From Scenedesmus sp. ARA3 (lineage: Eukaryota > Chlorophyta > Chlorophyceae > Sphaeropleales > Scenedesmaceae), in NCBI GenBank assembly GCA_004335835.1, contig RWJK01001880.1:1-64000 (forward strand): 64,000 nucleotides of DNA. Direction: 5' to 3'. Of the stretch, positions 1 to 17,073 are shown in pieces (within the stretch, counting starts at the first letter, position 1; each line of letters opens with the position of its first letter). The notes under the pieces are model-generated. The model did no database searches. It was not told where the DNA came from and was given only the letters and a program-made list of their open reading frames with translations. The translations under genes and the position numbers were made by a program.

Positions 1-309
1 TGTGCCTGTCTCAAAGGCAGCGCTGACATGTAACCGCAGCCAGTGCTGCTAACTGATCGCAGGTTTCAAGCAGCACCAGATCAGTATCAAGACAGCCAGT
101 AATGTCATTCTCAGCCTCTGCTGCCGCACCTCTCGGCAACAAGGCAACCCGCTGAACAACGAGCAGCACTAGCATTCACGTTGCTGTTGTATATTACAGC
201 AGCTCTTGCACGGTGCTCCCTGATTACTCCAGCAAATAGCCTGGTGCCCTCTGTCACAAAACAGCACGGTGATCCTATGTTTTGTTATCCCTGCCCATAT
301 GCGCTGCAG

Positions 310-752
310 GCTGATGCCAGGCCTGATGCGCTGCCCTTCAGGCGGCTGCTGGCCAGGGACGACACCAGCGACAGGGAGCTGGAGGACCGCTTTAAGGCAG
401 TCACCAACCCGCTGCTGCAGTCGGCCTACAAGAAGTTTGAGGTGAGGGCTTGACGGGCCGCTGGTGTTACTGCTGCCTGCAATGCTTTTTGCGTGCTGCA
501 GCCTCTGTCTGCTGCGTTGGCACACCTGAAGCCACGTTGCTGTCTGCACGCACAGGCTACTTGTAAGCTTTGTGACAGTGCATGCCTTGGTTCTCAATGT
601 GTTCAAGCGGTGATGTGTCCAAGCCTCTACTTGTTGACAGCGTGACCCAACCTTACGCATGCCGCTGCTGCTGCTGCTGCTGCCAGGCTGACCAGGCTGC
701 TGATGGAATCATTGTCGGCACTCCGTTCAGGAAGCTGGCTGCTGCCGCCTGA
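310..752 (+). CDS. 3' end of an unrecognised protein gene (two terminal exons)
   Basis: Two exons join in phase 0. The first, 310-441, follows a CTGCAG acceptor and ends TTTGAG before GTGAGG; its 44 residues are charged (RDDTSDRELEDRFKAV) and end in SAYKKFE. The second, 687-752, follows a (CTG)n-CCAG acceptor, encodes 21 residues including GIIVGTPFRKL and stops at TGA 750-752. The protein would end in a small basic-hydrophobic tail. The upstream part of the gene lies left of the window, and bases 1-309 look like intron. The family was not recognised. The call rests on splice consensus, matching phase and codon-like composition only; the second exon is short, so its assignment is less certain than the first. 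Confidence 0.45.
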
Positions 753-1076
753 CACCACCCCACCCGAGGCATCTGCATTGTGTAGCAGCAGCCGGCTGTT
801 TGATAGTGTTCCGGTAGCCCTTGATGGCCTGTGTGTCTGACTCATGGTTGGTTGTACGGATGAGAATATGGTGGGCATAACTGGTGTTTACGACTTGCGC
901 AGTTGCAACTCATGGTGGGTGCCCGCGTTTCAGCTGCATGCTTTCGTCCGATGGTGCGTTTTGCTGTGCTCATTCCTGTGCAGCTCTGCAGTCACAGACT
1001 TGGCAACACCAGCAGATGTGTGCAATACTGTGCACCGCATGTTTGACGCGCTTTCCACGCGCATCACATGTTCACA

Positions 1077-1430
1077 GTACAGAGCAATGTGTGGCGCAGT
1101 GCCGGCTGGATCAGTGCGTCTGGCCACCGGCAATCAATCCTGGATTGGTGATGCTGCTGAGTGAAGTGTTGCAGAACTGAGATGTTGCATCATGATGCTG
1201 CTTTGCTGCGACATGCGTCGGGACATGCAGTTTTGAGGCTTACCGTAGCCTCTACATGATGCCGCACTGGCTCAGTATCACAGTACAGAGCAACGTGTGG
1301 CTCAGTGCCTTTCGTCACTGAGCTTGACCAGTGATGCTGCTGACGGCGATGTTGCTAAACTACTTATTGCTTGACTGTTTGCTGTGAGCCATGAGATGTT
1401 TTGAGACGTGTCCAGGCTTGCTGTAAAGCT
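1077..1430. repeat. Diverged tandem duplication, about 205-bp offset
   Basis: GTACAGAGCAATGTGTGG at 1077 recurs as GTACAGAGCAACGTGTGG at 1282, and both are followed by a CAGTGCC segment and then a GATGCTGCTGA stretch. The copies are substituted and indel-rich, so the duplication is old. Confidence 0.6.
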
Positions 1431-1501
1431 GTAGCACCATTGCTGCCCTGTATGGCATGCACCGCTTTCAGCACCGCCCCTAACCATGCCAGCTGCAGGT
1501 T

Positions 1502-1800
1502 ACAAATGGCTTGTTGTACGCTTGCAGTGTTTGGAAGTGCTTGCTGCTGCATTGACAACTCGGCAGCATTTGCTGCACATAATTTCTGTATGTGTTGCTG
1601 TGCAGAGGTAGCAGCACCCCGACCGCTGCTAATGCCAGGCCTACAGCGGTGGGTGGTTTGACTTTCGTGGTGGAAGTCACAAATGACTTTGTGCATGCTT
1701 GCATGTTGGTGATGTGCTTGTTGTTGCATTGTTTACTAAACAGCAGTTGCTGCACATACTTGCTGCACAATTTTGCTGTGTGTATTGCTGTTCAAAGTTA
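1502..1800. repeat. Diverged tandem duplication, about 177-bp offset
   Basis: ACAAATGGCTTGTTGTACG at 1502 corresponds to ACAAATGACTTTGTGCATG at 1679. Both are followed by a GTGCTTGnTGnTGCATTG block and a TTGCTGCACATA block in the same order. Similarity is moderate. Confidence 0.55.
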
Positions 1801-3753
1801 GCGGCATGCTGCTGCTGCTGCTGCTCCTCAGTGCATGACGCATGGCGTGAAGCATGGCATATGCCAGCCCTCTATTCAAACATTTGATGCTTTGGCAGTG
1901 ATGGAGCTTTGTGGCCACTGTGCTCTGAGCAAAGCAACCTTGTTTGGCAGCGCATTGGGATTTTGCATACCAGCGCGGCTGGTGTGCTACCAAATGGTGG
2001 TGGTGATGGTTGTTGACTAAGCTATGTGGCCGTCATGGTGAACTGCTTGTTGCATTCGGTCTGTGCGTGTGTTTGTACGACTGCCTTACATCATTACATG
2101 CCGTGATGCATGGTCACTAAATATCTGGCAGCGTATTCAAGTTCATGCAAGTCAGATTGCATGTACGTATGGATGCATGGTTAGTCATCTTGTGATGTTG
2201 GTGTGGGAACAGGTTTGCACCCTTGTTGCATGCATGGGGAAGTGCTTGTTGCTATTTGCCTGGCGGTACAGTCACACAACTGCCTTGGATGTATTGCCTG
2301 CCGAAATGCATGGCCACAATGTTTGGCGCTTGTTTTGCTTCCTTGCAACTCAGCTTGATTAGACGTACGTCGACTGTGACTCATATGTATCTGATGGGGG
2401 CTTGTCTGACACACGCAACTTGTTGAAGCAGCTGGACTGAACCCTTGCCTATGCGTGCATTCTCCTGCAGAACACATGCTGTTGACAAACATCTACTGTT
2501 GATGCGGGGAGCCTTGTTATATGGGCACTGCTGGTTCAGCCACAAGTTGTGCTGGGCTGCCTGTGGCTCATTGCCAAGGTTGATGGGCTTGGCTGCTTCA
2601 AAGGCTGTCTGAAAGGCACTGATACCATGTTGTGGCTGCATGTTGTTTTGTCGAGACTGCTTGCAATACTGCAGAGCCGCCAGGTGGCAGTGCACCTGCT
2701 TGTTGCTGCTGCTGTTTGATGCACTTGGCTCCGTAGGGGCTACAGAGGTGGCCCGCTGCGGCTTTACATATGTGCCATGCTGCTTTGGCGTGTTGATGTG
2801 ATGCCAGGGGTACCCAATTGTTCTCAATGCAACGGAGGTGTTCTGCACATAGCTGCATATGCTTTGCCATGCATCAGTTCCACACAAATGTACCTTGGCA
2901 CTGGATTGTTGGCTATTGCAGAATACCACCCACTGATCAAAGAAGCTTCATGAGGTTCAAAGGCACTGTTTGAAGAGCTGCAGAGTTGCAGTGCTCGCAG
3001 CTGTTATGCAGGGTTGAAAGGCTTGTCATTGGGCGCCCGCAGGTTGGAGGGATGCCGCTGGCACGTTTGACAGGTTTGTAACATAGGCAACATGCTGGTA
3101 TGGCATGGCCGGGCCTTTTACTTGAGCACCAGGCATCTGCCGGAGGCAGCCTTGCTGCCGTGAGGGTGCACACGCGCCAGCCATGTACCACTGTGGACGC
3201 TAACTAGCGTAAACAGCCGCCCCATACTCTTGAACTGCCCAGCAAGCTGGCGTGTTACACGGATGGCCTGTGATGGGCCAGTTGATAGCCTACAGCCGCC
3301 AACATGAAAACGCCTTGAGCATGCAAGTGTGCGGAACGTGCACGTGTATGCTTCCACACAGCGTGGAGCACAACGGACTGCGATGCCCCCGTACCTTGCG
3401 CAACCACTCGCTGTTACTTGCGCCATACAAGTCGCCTTTCCCGCGCAACAGCTTGTGCATGTCACAGCTCTGGCATATTGATTCAAGAGCTGCTCAGCTG
3501 CATCCATGTGCGCTGCTGGCAGTGCTCAACTACAGTTGCATGCATTGGGTTTCAATATCAGACACGACAGCGTGTACAAGCTATCACTACTCAGTCAAAG
3601 ATACTACAATCCGGGACAGCAAACTCATAATAGACTGGACACAACCACTGCTGCTCGCATGAGGCAAAATAGCCACAGCAAGTACAGCTGACGACGGTAA
3701 AAAAAACGTCAGCAAGCATCTGTAGCTGCAGCAGTCACGCACACGCACAACTG

Positions 3754-4050
3754 AAGTGCTTTCCAAGACTGTCAACAGCTCTCTGCGCTGGTAATCTCAG
3801 TTGCATACCCCGCAGGACTGCTGCATGCTGGTCAAATGACTCATTCAAGCTGCAGTGTCCGTGCCAGCGCAGCTGCAGCTGCGAGTCACACCTTCAACTG
3901 CAGTGCTTTGCAAGACAGGCAACAGCTCTCTGCGCTGGCTCCTCAACTGCGCAACCCCGCGGAGCTGCTGCAGGCAGGTCAATAACTCATTCTCGCTGGT
4001 TGTCTGTGCCACGCCCCTTCAGCATTTGCAGCTGACAACAACAGTCCTTT
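3754..4050. repeat. 147-bp tandem duplication (two copies)
   Basis: AGTGCTTTCCAAGACTGTC at 3754 and AGTGCTTTGCAAGACAGGC at 3901 each lead into CAACAGCTCTCTGCGCTGG. Both copies then continue through a CCCCGC, GCTGCTGC, TCAA, ACTCATTC series. No coding potential was seen. Confidence 0.65.
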
Positions 4051-4351
4051 AAAGGGCGTTTGACATGCGCTGTCAAATCATTGAAGTGTTGAGTTGCAGC
4101 AGGCAAGCGGATTGAGTTTAGACCCGTGCACATGCCAGAAGCATGCAACCAGCAAACAAGGCAGGCACGCCCACACATGTCTTTAAGCTGATCACCTGCC
4201 GCGTAGCCGTGCTGTGCTAGTGATAATAGGCTATGCAAGGCTATCCACTAACAATGCTCTCGCACATCTCTTTGCAAGGTGATGCAACATGATGAATCCG
4301 TACGCAAGCCTGCTGTACATGCACAAACGTATGCATACCCTGCCAGCATCC

Positions 4352-9954
<5,603 letters not shown>

Positions 9955-11591
9955 TGCAGTGCAAGCATCAGGTGCCTGGAAGCAAAATGGCATAAACAGC
10001 AGCATGTCGACAGTTCGTTTCAGTGATGCCTGCTATTGCGTAATGCCGCTCGCCCGTGCAAAGCCGTGAGACTATCGTAATCTATACACATAACCAACCA
10101 TCTTCACAAGGCGCTGGTAGCGTCGCTGTGTGCAGAGTTCCACAGTAGGCAACTACAGTCAGTTCGCGCTCAAAAAGGCCCTTGACTGCTCGCTGCTCAC
10201 CGGTGACAGTGCTGACACAGTCACAAGCATAAAAGCAACAAAGCAGGCGATCCTGCCTCCGGCATATCGCTGGCGCTCCATCCTCTGTCCGAGATGGCCT
10301 GTCTCGATGGTGGGGTGTTTCAGCACATATACTGTATATTATCACAGGCAGGTAAGAAAGAACTTTAGTAGATGGGTGATCGTGCAGTGAGGTGAGTTGC
10401 AAGAAGAAAAAAGAGTGTCACTGTCTGTCCATACAAAACAACAAAGCCTAGACACGCGGCAGTGAAACCGATCCCAGTATATTATCATTCATTCATTTCC
10501 AAACCAACTTCTTTCAGGCCACTTCTGCGTGTTTGCCGCAGTCAGCGGTACGGTCTACGATGTGGACCCTACCACATGCAGAGCATGTTCCCTCACCTTG
10601 ACCCAACTACAGCTGTAGTGGACTGAGAAGCCAAGCAGCACGGATAACGCATCGTCTACAAATAAATACATTAATTGATGCTTGGATTCCTTATTTCACT
10701 GGTCACCATGCCAGTCAATGGCACTGCAGTGGCACCACATGTACATGTCGGGCGGTGCAGCGGCGTGCTTGGCTATGCCTCTTGATGTAGGCTGCCTGCG
10801 CTGTCAAAACATGCGTTTGAACAGGTCAAACACAAGCATGCACCTCCAATCATTGCTCCAACTCATGTCAGGGTTTGGCCACCTTCGCAGCCTGCCGCAG
10901 CTGCGGCCGCAGCCTGCCGGCGGGGTGGGTGTTGATGGACAGCCTACCCTGTATGACTGCTCCTGTACCTGGTACCTTCTGTCTGTGACATTTGTGTACC
11001 GGGGCTTAAAAACAGTAGTTGAGTTGCTGCAATGGAAGAGGCATGCTGCTGATGAATCGGCTGACTGGGCTGCCAGCAGCAAGGGACGCATCTGACGTGG
11101 CTAGAAGTTGAGCAGGCATCTATGTGTCTCTGGCCGCTGTGCTGGTGTCTATGAGCCGTAAACTATCTCGAACGTGTATATTGGTTCAATTCGGCCCGTT
11201 CGACCAAAGCGAGGCAGTTCTAACGCACGCCCACCACCATTCGCCCAGAACTCGCCTGCTCATCGCGCAGTACTGTTGAACACACCTTGTGTGCATTTGT
11301 GGTTCAATGAAAAGTATTTCTAGTACATGCGCGTCACGAGGAAGGCTGGTGAGGCACCAGCGGATGCACTCTTTGGCACCAGCGTACAAGCAAACGCTGT
11401 GATATATTCAGCCCGTTCCGCACCTTTCTTGTGCCTCACTTGCAATCCGCATAACCTCATGCGCCTATGAAGCGGCAATCAGGCTAGTTGGCAGTGAAAC
11501 GAGCGATTGCCATTTTCACAGGCTGGCATGCTGGTCACATGCCTGCTGCACTGCTGCTGCACCATGCTCTCTGCCTGAGCAGGTTCCTGCA
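9955..11591. other. Intergenic region between divergent GH1 and hydrophobic-protein genes
   Basis: No exon could be supported. The interval should contain the missing 5' end and promoter of the GH1 gene and the promoter of the rightward gene. It is relatively poor in CAG/CTG runs. No clear TATA box or other element was identified. Confidence 0.4.
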
Positions 11592-11735
11592 GCCAGGAGC
11601 CTCGGGCGATTGAAAGTGTTACGTGTCAGCAACGCTTTCAAGCGGCCAGTGGTGCAGCCGCCTGTTGTGACGCCAGAGGAGAAGACGCTGCAGTCAGTGG
11701 TGGAGACTGGCATCAGGTGAGGCCTGGCAGCAGCT

Positions 11736-11775
<40 letters not shown>

Positions 11776-13408
11776 GCTGCAGTCAAACTGGCTATGTGGC
11801 AGTTGTGCAACTCGACTGTACAGCTGTAGCACCATCACGTTGCTGCCTGCCTGCCTGCTCGCTGGCAGCTCCGTTGCCCTGCAAGCAAGGAAACTCTGCC
11901 ATAGCACAGCTTGCCAAGTTGCAGGTGACCTGAGCTAGCCAGCGCTGTCTAATTCCTCTAGTGTGGTATAGTTGGCAGAACTTCAATCCACACAGCTACT
12001 GGCGCATGTAGCTGCACGTGCACTCCTTGGGCCTTGCCTAAGCTGCCGCATTCTGCGCTGCGCCCCATGCCCTGGTTGCAAAACACTGCAGGGGCAGCAT
12101 CGCCATGGCAGCAGCCTACGCCCTGCACCTCAACCTGTTTTCACACTTGCATTTCGAAGCCAGCCACATCTTGATAGGCATTCAAGCAGCTACTCCTTGC
12201 CTTGCAATGGAAGCAGCACTACTGATGATCAGCAGCAGCCTGCCAGCCACCAAGCAGGCCAAACCAGCAGCAGCAGCAGCAGCAGCAGCAGCTGGGCCTG
12301 GCCTGTCTGCAGCAGCAATGCAGGAAGCAGTCGAGTATGTGTACCTGCACAACATGCGGTACAGTTTGATTGGTGCGGCGGGCGGCATGCGCAGGGCAAT
12401 GCTGGAGGCGGGAGCGCAGCTGAGTGATGACTTGCTGGCTCGTGGAGTACTGCTTGGCTGCAGCAGCGCCTGGCTGGCTGCAAGGTGAGCATATAGAGAT
12501 TTATAAAGCAGCAGCAGCAGGCTGCAATGAGCAGTGGCCGTGTTGAGCAGCTCCAGCAAACAACCAGCAGTGCTCCTGCATTGCTGTGTTGTCGCTAGCA
12601 CAGTGTTGTTGCTGCTGATTAACGATCTGCTGGCTTGTGGAGTACTGCTTGGCTGCAGCAGCGCGTGGCTGGCTGCAAGGTGAGGCGGTGTGGAGTTGAA
12701 GTGAACAGACTTTTGTACAAGGTTATCATAGTAGAGAAAGCAGTTGTTGATGAGCAGTTGTCAATGTTGTGGAGCGGCTGCAGCCAGCAGCCAGCACTGT
12801 GATGTTGCACCATCACAACCGTACCATTCCTCAGACATGCACCCTGCTGCTGCCACCTTGCTGCTGCCACCTTCTTTCTGCTGCTGGACAGGTTCACGGA
12901 GGCTGGAGTGTGCGAGCAGCCGCTGCTGCTTGGAGCAGCCCCTGCAGCAGCAGGCAGCGCATGCGGCCTGGGATCTGAATGGCTGGCAGCAGCAGCCATC
13001 TGCTGCATGATTGCAACCCGCTACGACTTCCATTCCAAGACCAAGACCACCAACCTACAGCAGCAGCGGCAGACAGCGGCTGCTGAGGCCGCTACAAAGA
13101 AGCAGCTGCTGCGCTACGAGCCAAAAGCAGTGCAGGAAGCTGCGGCAGCAGCGGCGACTGCAGCGGCAGCAGCAGCAGCAAGTGACCCAAACTCCGCATC
13201 AAATCTGAGTTCAGCAGAAGAAGAAAGTGAAGAGTTAGTGGCAAAGCTGGTGCATGGTTGGCTTGGGGCTCGCTTTGTGGTGGGCCAGGCGTCCATGTTT
13301 GCTGCGTTCATTGCAACAGACAACCTGCTGGCCTCGTTCGCTGCTGGCCTGGCGATGACGCTGGTTGCTAATGCATGCTGCGAGCGGTACTTGCGGCTCA
13401 GCACATGA
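11592..13408 (+). CDS. Hydrophobic, probably plastid membrane protein (CPBP-protease-like architecture, unproven)
   Basis: Three exons join in phase. About 11592-11716 is basic (GRLKVLRVSNAFKRP) and possibly a transit peptide. 12092-12484 contains ALHLNLFSHLHFEASHI, a hydrophobic AATPCLAMEAALLM stretch and YVYLHNMRYSL, ending LLARGVLLGCSSAWLAAR. 12892-13408 starts FTEAG, has a hydrophobic segment with GLGSEWLAAAAI, an Ala-rich linker, and a final pair of hydrophobic segments (GWLGARFVVGQASMFAAF and NLLASFAAGLAMTLV) before the stop. The length is at least 344 aa. The ARGVLL..WLA block recalls CPBP intramembrane proteases, but the diagnostic EExxxR motif was not located, so no activity is claimed. 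The true start is unresolved. The last two exons have copies downstream of each. Confidence 0.6.
12620..12682 (+). repeat. Copy of an exon end plus donor inside the intron
   Basis: The segment encodes LLACGVLLGCSSAWLAAR followed by GTGAGG. It repeats the end of exon 12092-12484 about 198 bp downstream, with one residue changed (R to C). It offers a second in-frame donor. Confidence 0.85.
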
Positions 13409-13420
13409 GGCGTTGCAGCC

Positions 13421-14160
13421 ATGGCAGCAGCAAGAGCAGCAGCTGACCCTGACTCTGCATCAAACCTGGGTTCAGCAGAGGAAGAGAGTGAGGAGTTAGT
13501 GGCAAAGCTGGTGCATGGCTGGCTGGGGGCTCGCTTTGTGGTGGGCCAGGCATCCATGTGTGCTGCGTTCATTGCAACAGACAACTTGCTGGCTTCTTTT
13601 GCTGCTGGCCTGGCGATGACGCTGGTGGCCAATGCATGCTGCGAGCGGTACCTGCGGCTCAGCACGTGAGGAGCTGCAGTCATGGCAGCAGCAGCAGCAG
13701 CAGCAGCGGCAGGCATGGCACTGGTACCTGCAGCACAGCAAGTCAGGTGCGTGAGCAGCTGCAAGCATTGGGAACGCAGCAGGAGGCACAGCAGCTCGCT
13801 TTGTGGTGGGCCCGGCGTCCATGTTTGCTGCGTTCGTTTCAACAGACAATTTGATGGCTTCATTAGCTGCTGGCCTGGCGCTGACGCTGGTTGCTAATGC
13901 GTGCTGCGAGCGCTACCTGCGGCTAAATATGTGAGGAGCTGCAGCCATGGCAGCAGTAGCATCAGCAGCAAGCATGGCAGCGGCGGCGGCAGCAGCAGGC
14001 ATAGCAGCGGTACTTGCGGCTCAGCACGCGAGGCGCGGCAGCCATGACAGCAGCGGCAGCCGGCATGGCAGTGGCAGCAGCAGCAGCCGGCATGGCCGCG
14101 GCAGCAGCAGCAGCACTGCTGGCAGCAGGCTAGCAGCGGTACCTGCGGCTCAGCACGTGA
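13421..14160 (+). repeat. Array of copies of the terminal coding exon
   Basis: After the stop at 13408, the segment encoding SAEEESEELVAKLVHGWLG through CCERYLRLST and stop is repeated almost intact at 13421-13669. It recurs partially at about 13795-13936 (FVVGPASMFAAFVSTDN through CCERYLRLNM, then stop). Only the AAQHARRG-type junction recurs between 14000 and 14160, amid (GCA)n. Copies diverge progressively to the right. Confidence 0.8.
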
Positions 14161-16439
14161 GGCGCGCCAGCAGCTGCAAGCGCCGTGGCAGCTGCAGCAG
14201 GCAGCAGCTGCAAGCATCATAGCAGCTGCAGTGGTTGAACAAGCATATGTTTGGCTGCACAGCTGCGAACGGTGAGCACAGCTATGGCTGCTGCCGCATG
14301 CTACTGGCTGTGATGCTGCAATGCAGTTGTGCACAGACAGGCCTGCTTTGGGTTTGCTTTTGCCTCGACGCAGCAGCAGCGCATGCTGCAGCTGTTGGAC
14401 AAGGTTGGAGTCTTGTTGCTGTGTTGGTGTGCGGTGATGCGTGTACTTTGGATACACCGTGACTGACGGAAACAGGCACAGCACAGCATTGTGATGGCAT
14501 TCACTTTTGTACCGTTGATGTGGTCACAGGATGTATATCGCCACCTGACGCAGGGACCCATATAACTGTAGTATGACGGATTGTGCGACTCCATGGTTGT
14601 ATCTGGCTCAGTATCACTCGTGCTCATGTGTGCACCGGCTCACCCGGCAATGACTGTACAGTACTAAGATGCCCAATTTTGTGTCTGTCAGAGCATCTGT
14701 ATGCCTCTTGTGACTTGCAGCGTGACCTGCAGCCTGTGCATCAATGAAAGCTAACCAGCACCACGGTACAACAGCCTGTTATTCTTTGTACTATGCCAAC
14801 TGGTTTGATTTACGCTGCTGTGGCTGATAACTACTAGCTATTAGGCGATGTGGGGGTTGGGACCTGTTTTGCATGCACGACATAGTTGTGAGATGTTTTC
14901 ACATGTTTGCAGCGCCGCGGCACGTTACCCGCCAACTCTGTCGGTGATATCATGGTGGTGTGAGTCCTCTGTGACCTATTCTTCATGGCTGCTGCCATTC
15001 TACGTGACAAGTGCTGGGATCAAGCAGTGTGTGTGCAGTGTAACTATGTGTCACTTTGCTCGGTGGCACCACCCTCAGATGCCAGCCAGTGCACATGTTG
15101 CGGCGCAGTGCTGTTCAGCTTTGCAGGCTGTTCAACAGCTCAGTGAGCTTCACATGGCGCTGGTACCAGTCGTTGAATTCATTTCGTTGATGAAATGAGC
15201 AGCACTGGTGGATGTTCATCAGAAGGTTTGCATCCCGTTCCTTATGTAGCTTGAAGTTCAAGCCTTGAACCTCCCTAGACGGCCTTGTGTGTAACAGTTA
15301 TATGCGCAATGACGTCATGTATCATTGCCTTCCATGCAGACTGCACACCTTGATCTGAGGCAGTTCAATGCTGCACAACAAGCATGCCGCGCGTGGCCGC
15401 AAGATGCCAATGTATACGGCAGTTTGCGATCATGATGCCCCTGACTCAATTCGAATGAAACCATGACAATTCCCGCCCAAAATCGCGCCCAACATCTCAC
15501 AGAAGCCACTGCATGAAAGGGAGCTGCGCCGTGTGGATGGGTGCAGTAGCCGATTCAGAAATTTTCACATCATGCGGTGCATAGTGGCTTGAGCCGCAGT
15601 CTGATTCTGCTTGCACTCTGGTTCTGCTTGCACAACTAAACAATCAGCCGGCCGGCTGACAAGACAGGTGTGGTCAAACAGCATACGGCAAACAATGTTC
15701 TCAAAGACATACACCATCAGGGAGGTCAAATCACCAGCATGCCACTGACACGGCATGCTTTCGTTTCAATAGGTCACAGCATGTCCGCAATTCAACCACC
15801 TTATTCTCATGGATCAAATGAGGATGGCAACACACCACAAGCGGCGCCACCGTGACCGTAACAAAACCGTGGTTGGTCAAGTCATGTGCTAGTGCCGTCA
15901 TGCAGTCATGTACATCATGCCAGCTGGGGGCGGAAAATCCAAGCACAAAACGCTACTTTGCTGTTAAGCAATGCTACAAAGCAATGCTACAAAGCAATGC
16001 TACAAAGCAATGCTAAAAATCAATAACAAAACATAGTCAATGTATCAAATGCCATGCTACTGGGGGTTACGCGTGTGCATTGTCCGGCCTGCAAATCCAC
16101 ACCACAGGCGAGTTGATCACGCAAAACAAACATCATGAAATGTTTTCATGCTATTGGCGGTTAACCGCCAACTTCGCAAAACCGCGCAGCTTTTGCGCCA
16201 TGCGCAGCTCTTGAGTCCAAGCATGCCGGCTGACACATGACTGTGCAGCTGCTGCACACATGAAGGATATTGCACTCTGGCCTAACTCGCTGCGTTGGGC
16301 CCTCACCAGAGACACACTACACACCAAGCGCAGCCATCCGAGGATTCTGCTGGACGCGGCCAATGCGGCTCGCATAGGCAGAGGCTCAGCATGTGACCTT
16401 GCCCTGGTTGGCTCAGCACGCCAGCTTGCTCCAGTTAGC
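14161..16439. other. Intergenic region between convergent genes
   Basis: No coding exon could be supported. The left end is GCA-rich remnant of the terminal-exon array; the rest is ordinary single-copy sequence apart from a 13-bp minisatellite near 15968. The 3' ends of the hydrophobic-protein gene and the barwin-like gene face each other across it. Confidence 0.45.
15968..16014. repeat. 13-bp minisatellite, four units
   Basis: GCAATGCTACAAA is repeated four times in succession, the last unit altered to GCAATGCTAAAAA. Nothing indicates a function. Confidence 0.85.
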
Positions 16440-16545
16440 TCAGCACGGCACCTTGGCCCAGTCAAAGTCCATGTTGCCGCGCTTGAAGTTGACGTCGCCA
16501 GAGTCAAGCGGCTTGAAGGTGCGCTCGTAGTCAAAGTCAAACCTG

Positions 16546-16585
<40 letters not shown>

Positions 16586-17035
16586 AGCGTCATTCCATGG
16601 ACTATAAGTTGAACTGTAATCTGGAGCATGTTTTGGCAATACGGCCAGAGGAAGCGCAGCTCATTGTGTTCATTACGCATACGATTGACATGCAATGCTT
16701 GTGTGCAGCAATGGGTCCCCTACAGTCGTGCTGCCTGCAACATACTTGGCATGCCTTGGCAGCTGCACCAGATGCTACAACAGCAGCTGACAACTGACAG
16801 GTCGCCACTCACCTTCCCTCTCCCTTTTCATCCATACGCCGCGCCACTATGGTCTTGCCATTCAGCACATTCCTGATCTTGATGCACTCGCCGCACTGGA
16901 TGCCTGTCTCCGGCCCTGCAGCGATCCAGCCGTACTGCTTGAAGAACTCAGAGTCGGAGCTCTTGCCCTCTAGGGGGCACATGCAGTACAGGTTCTGCAC
17001 ATTGGGGTAGCCGGGGTGGCTGCCGCGTTGAGTCT

Positions 17036-17073
<38 letters not shown>

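Larger units (their letters stand above)
753..4351. other. Gene-free stretch with diverged tandem duplications
   Basis: No coding exon could be supported. The sequence is rich in TGC/GCA words and holds three diverged tandem pairs listed separately (around 1077, 1502 and 3754). Open frames here are short, change frame often and lack flanking splice consensus. It lies between the 3' end of the left-edge gene and the 3' end of the beta-glucosidase gene, so it is the meeting ground of two convergent genes. Confidence 0.5.
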
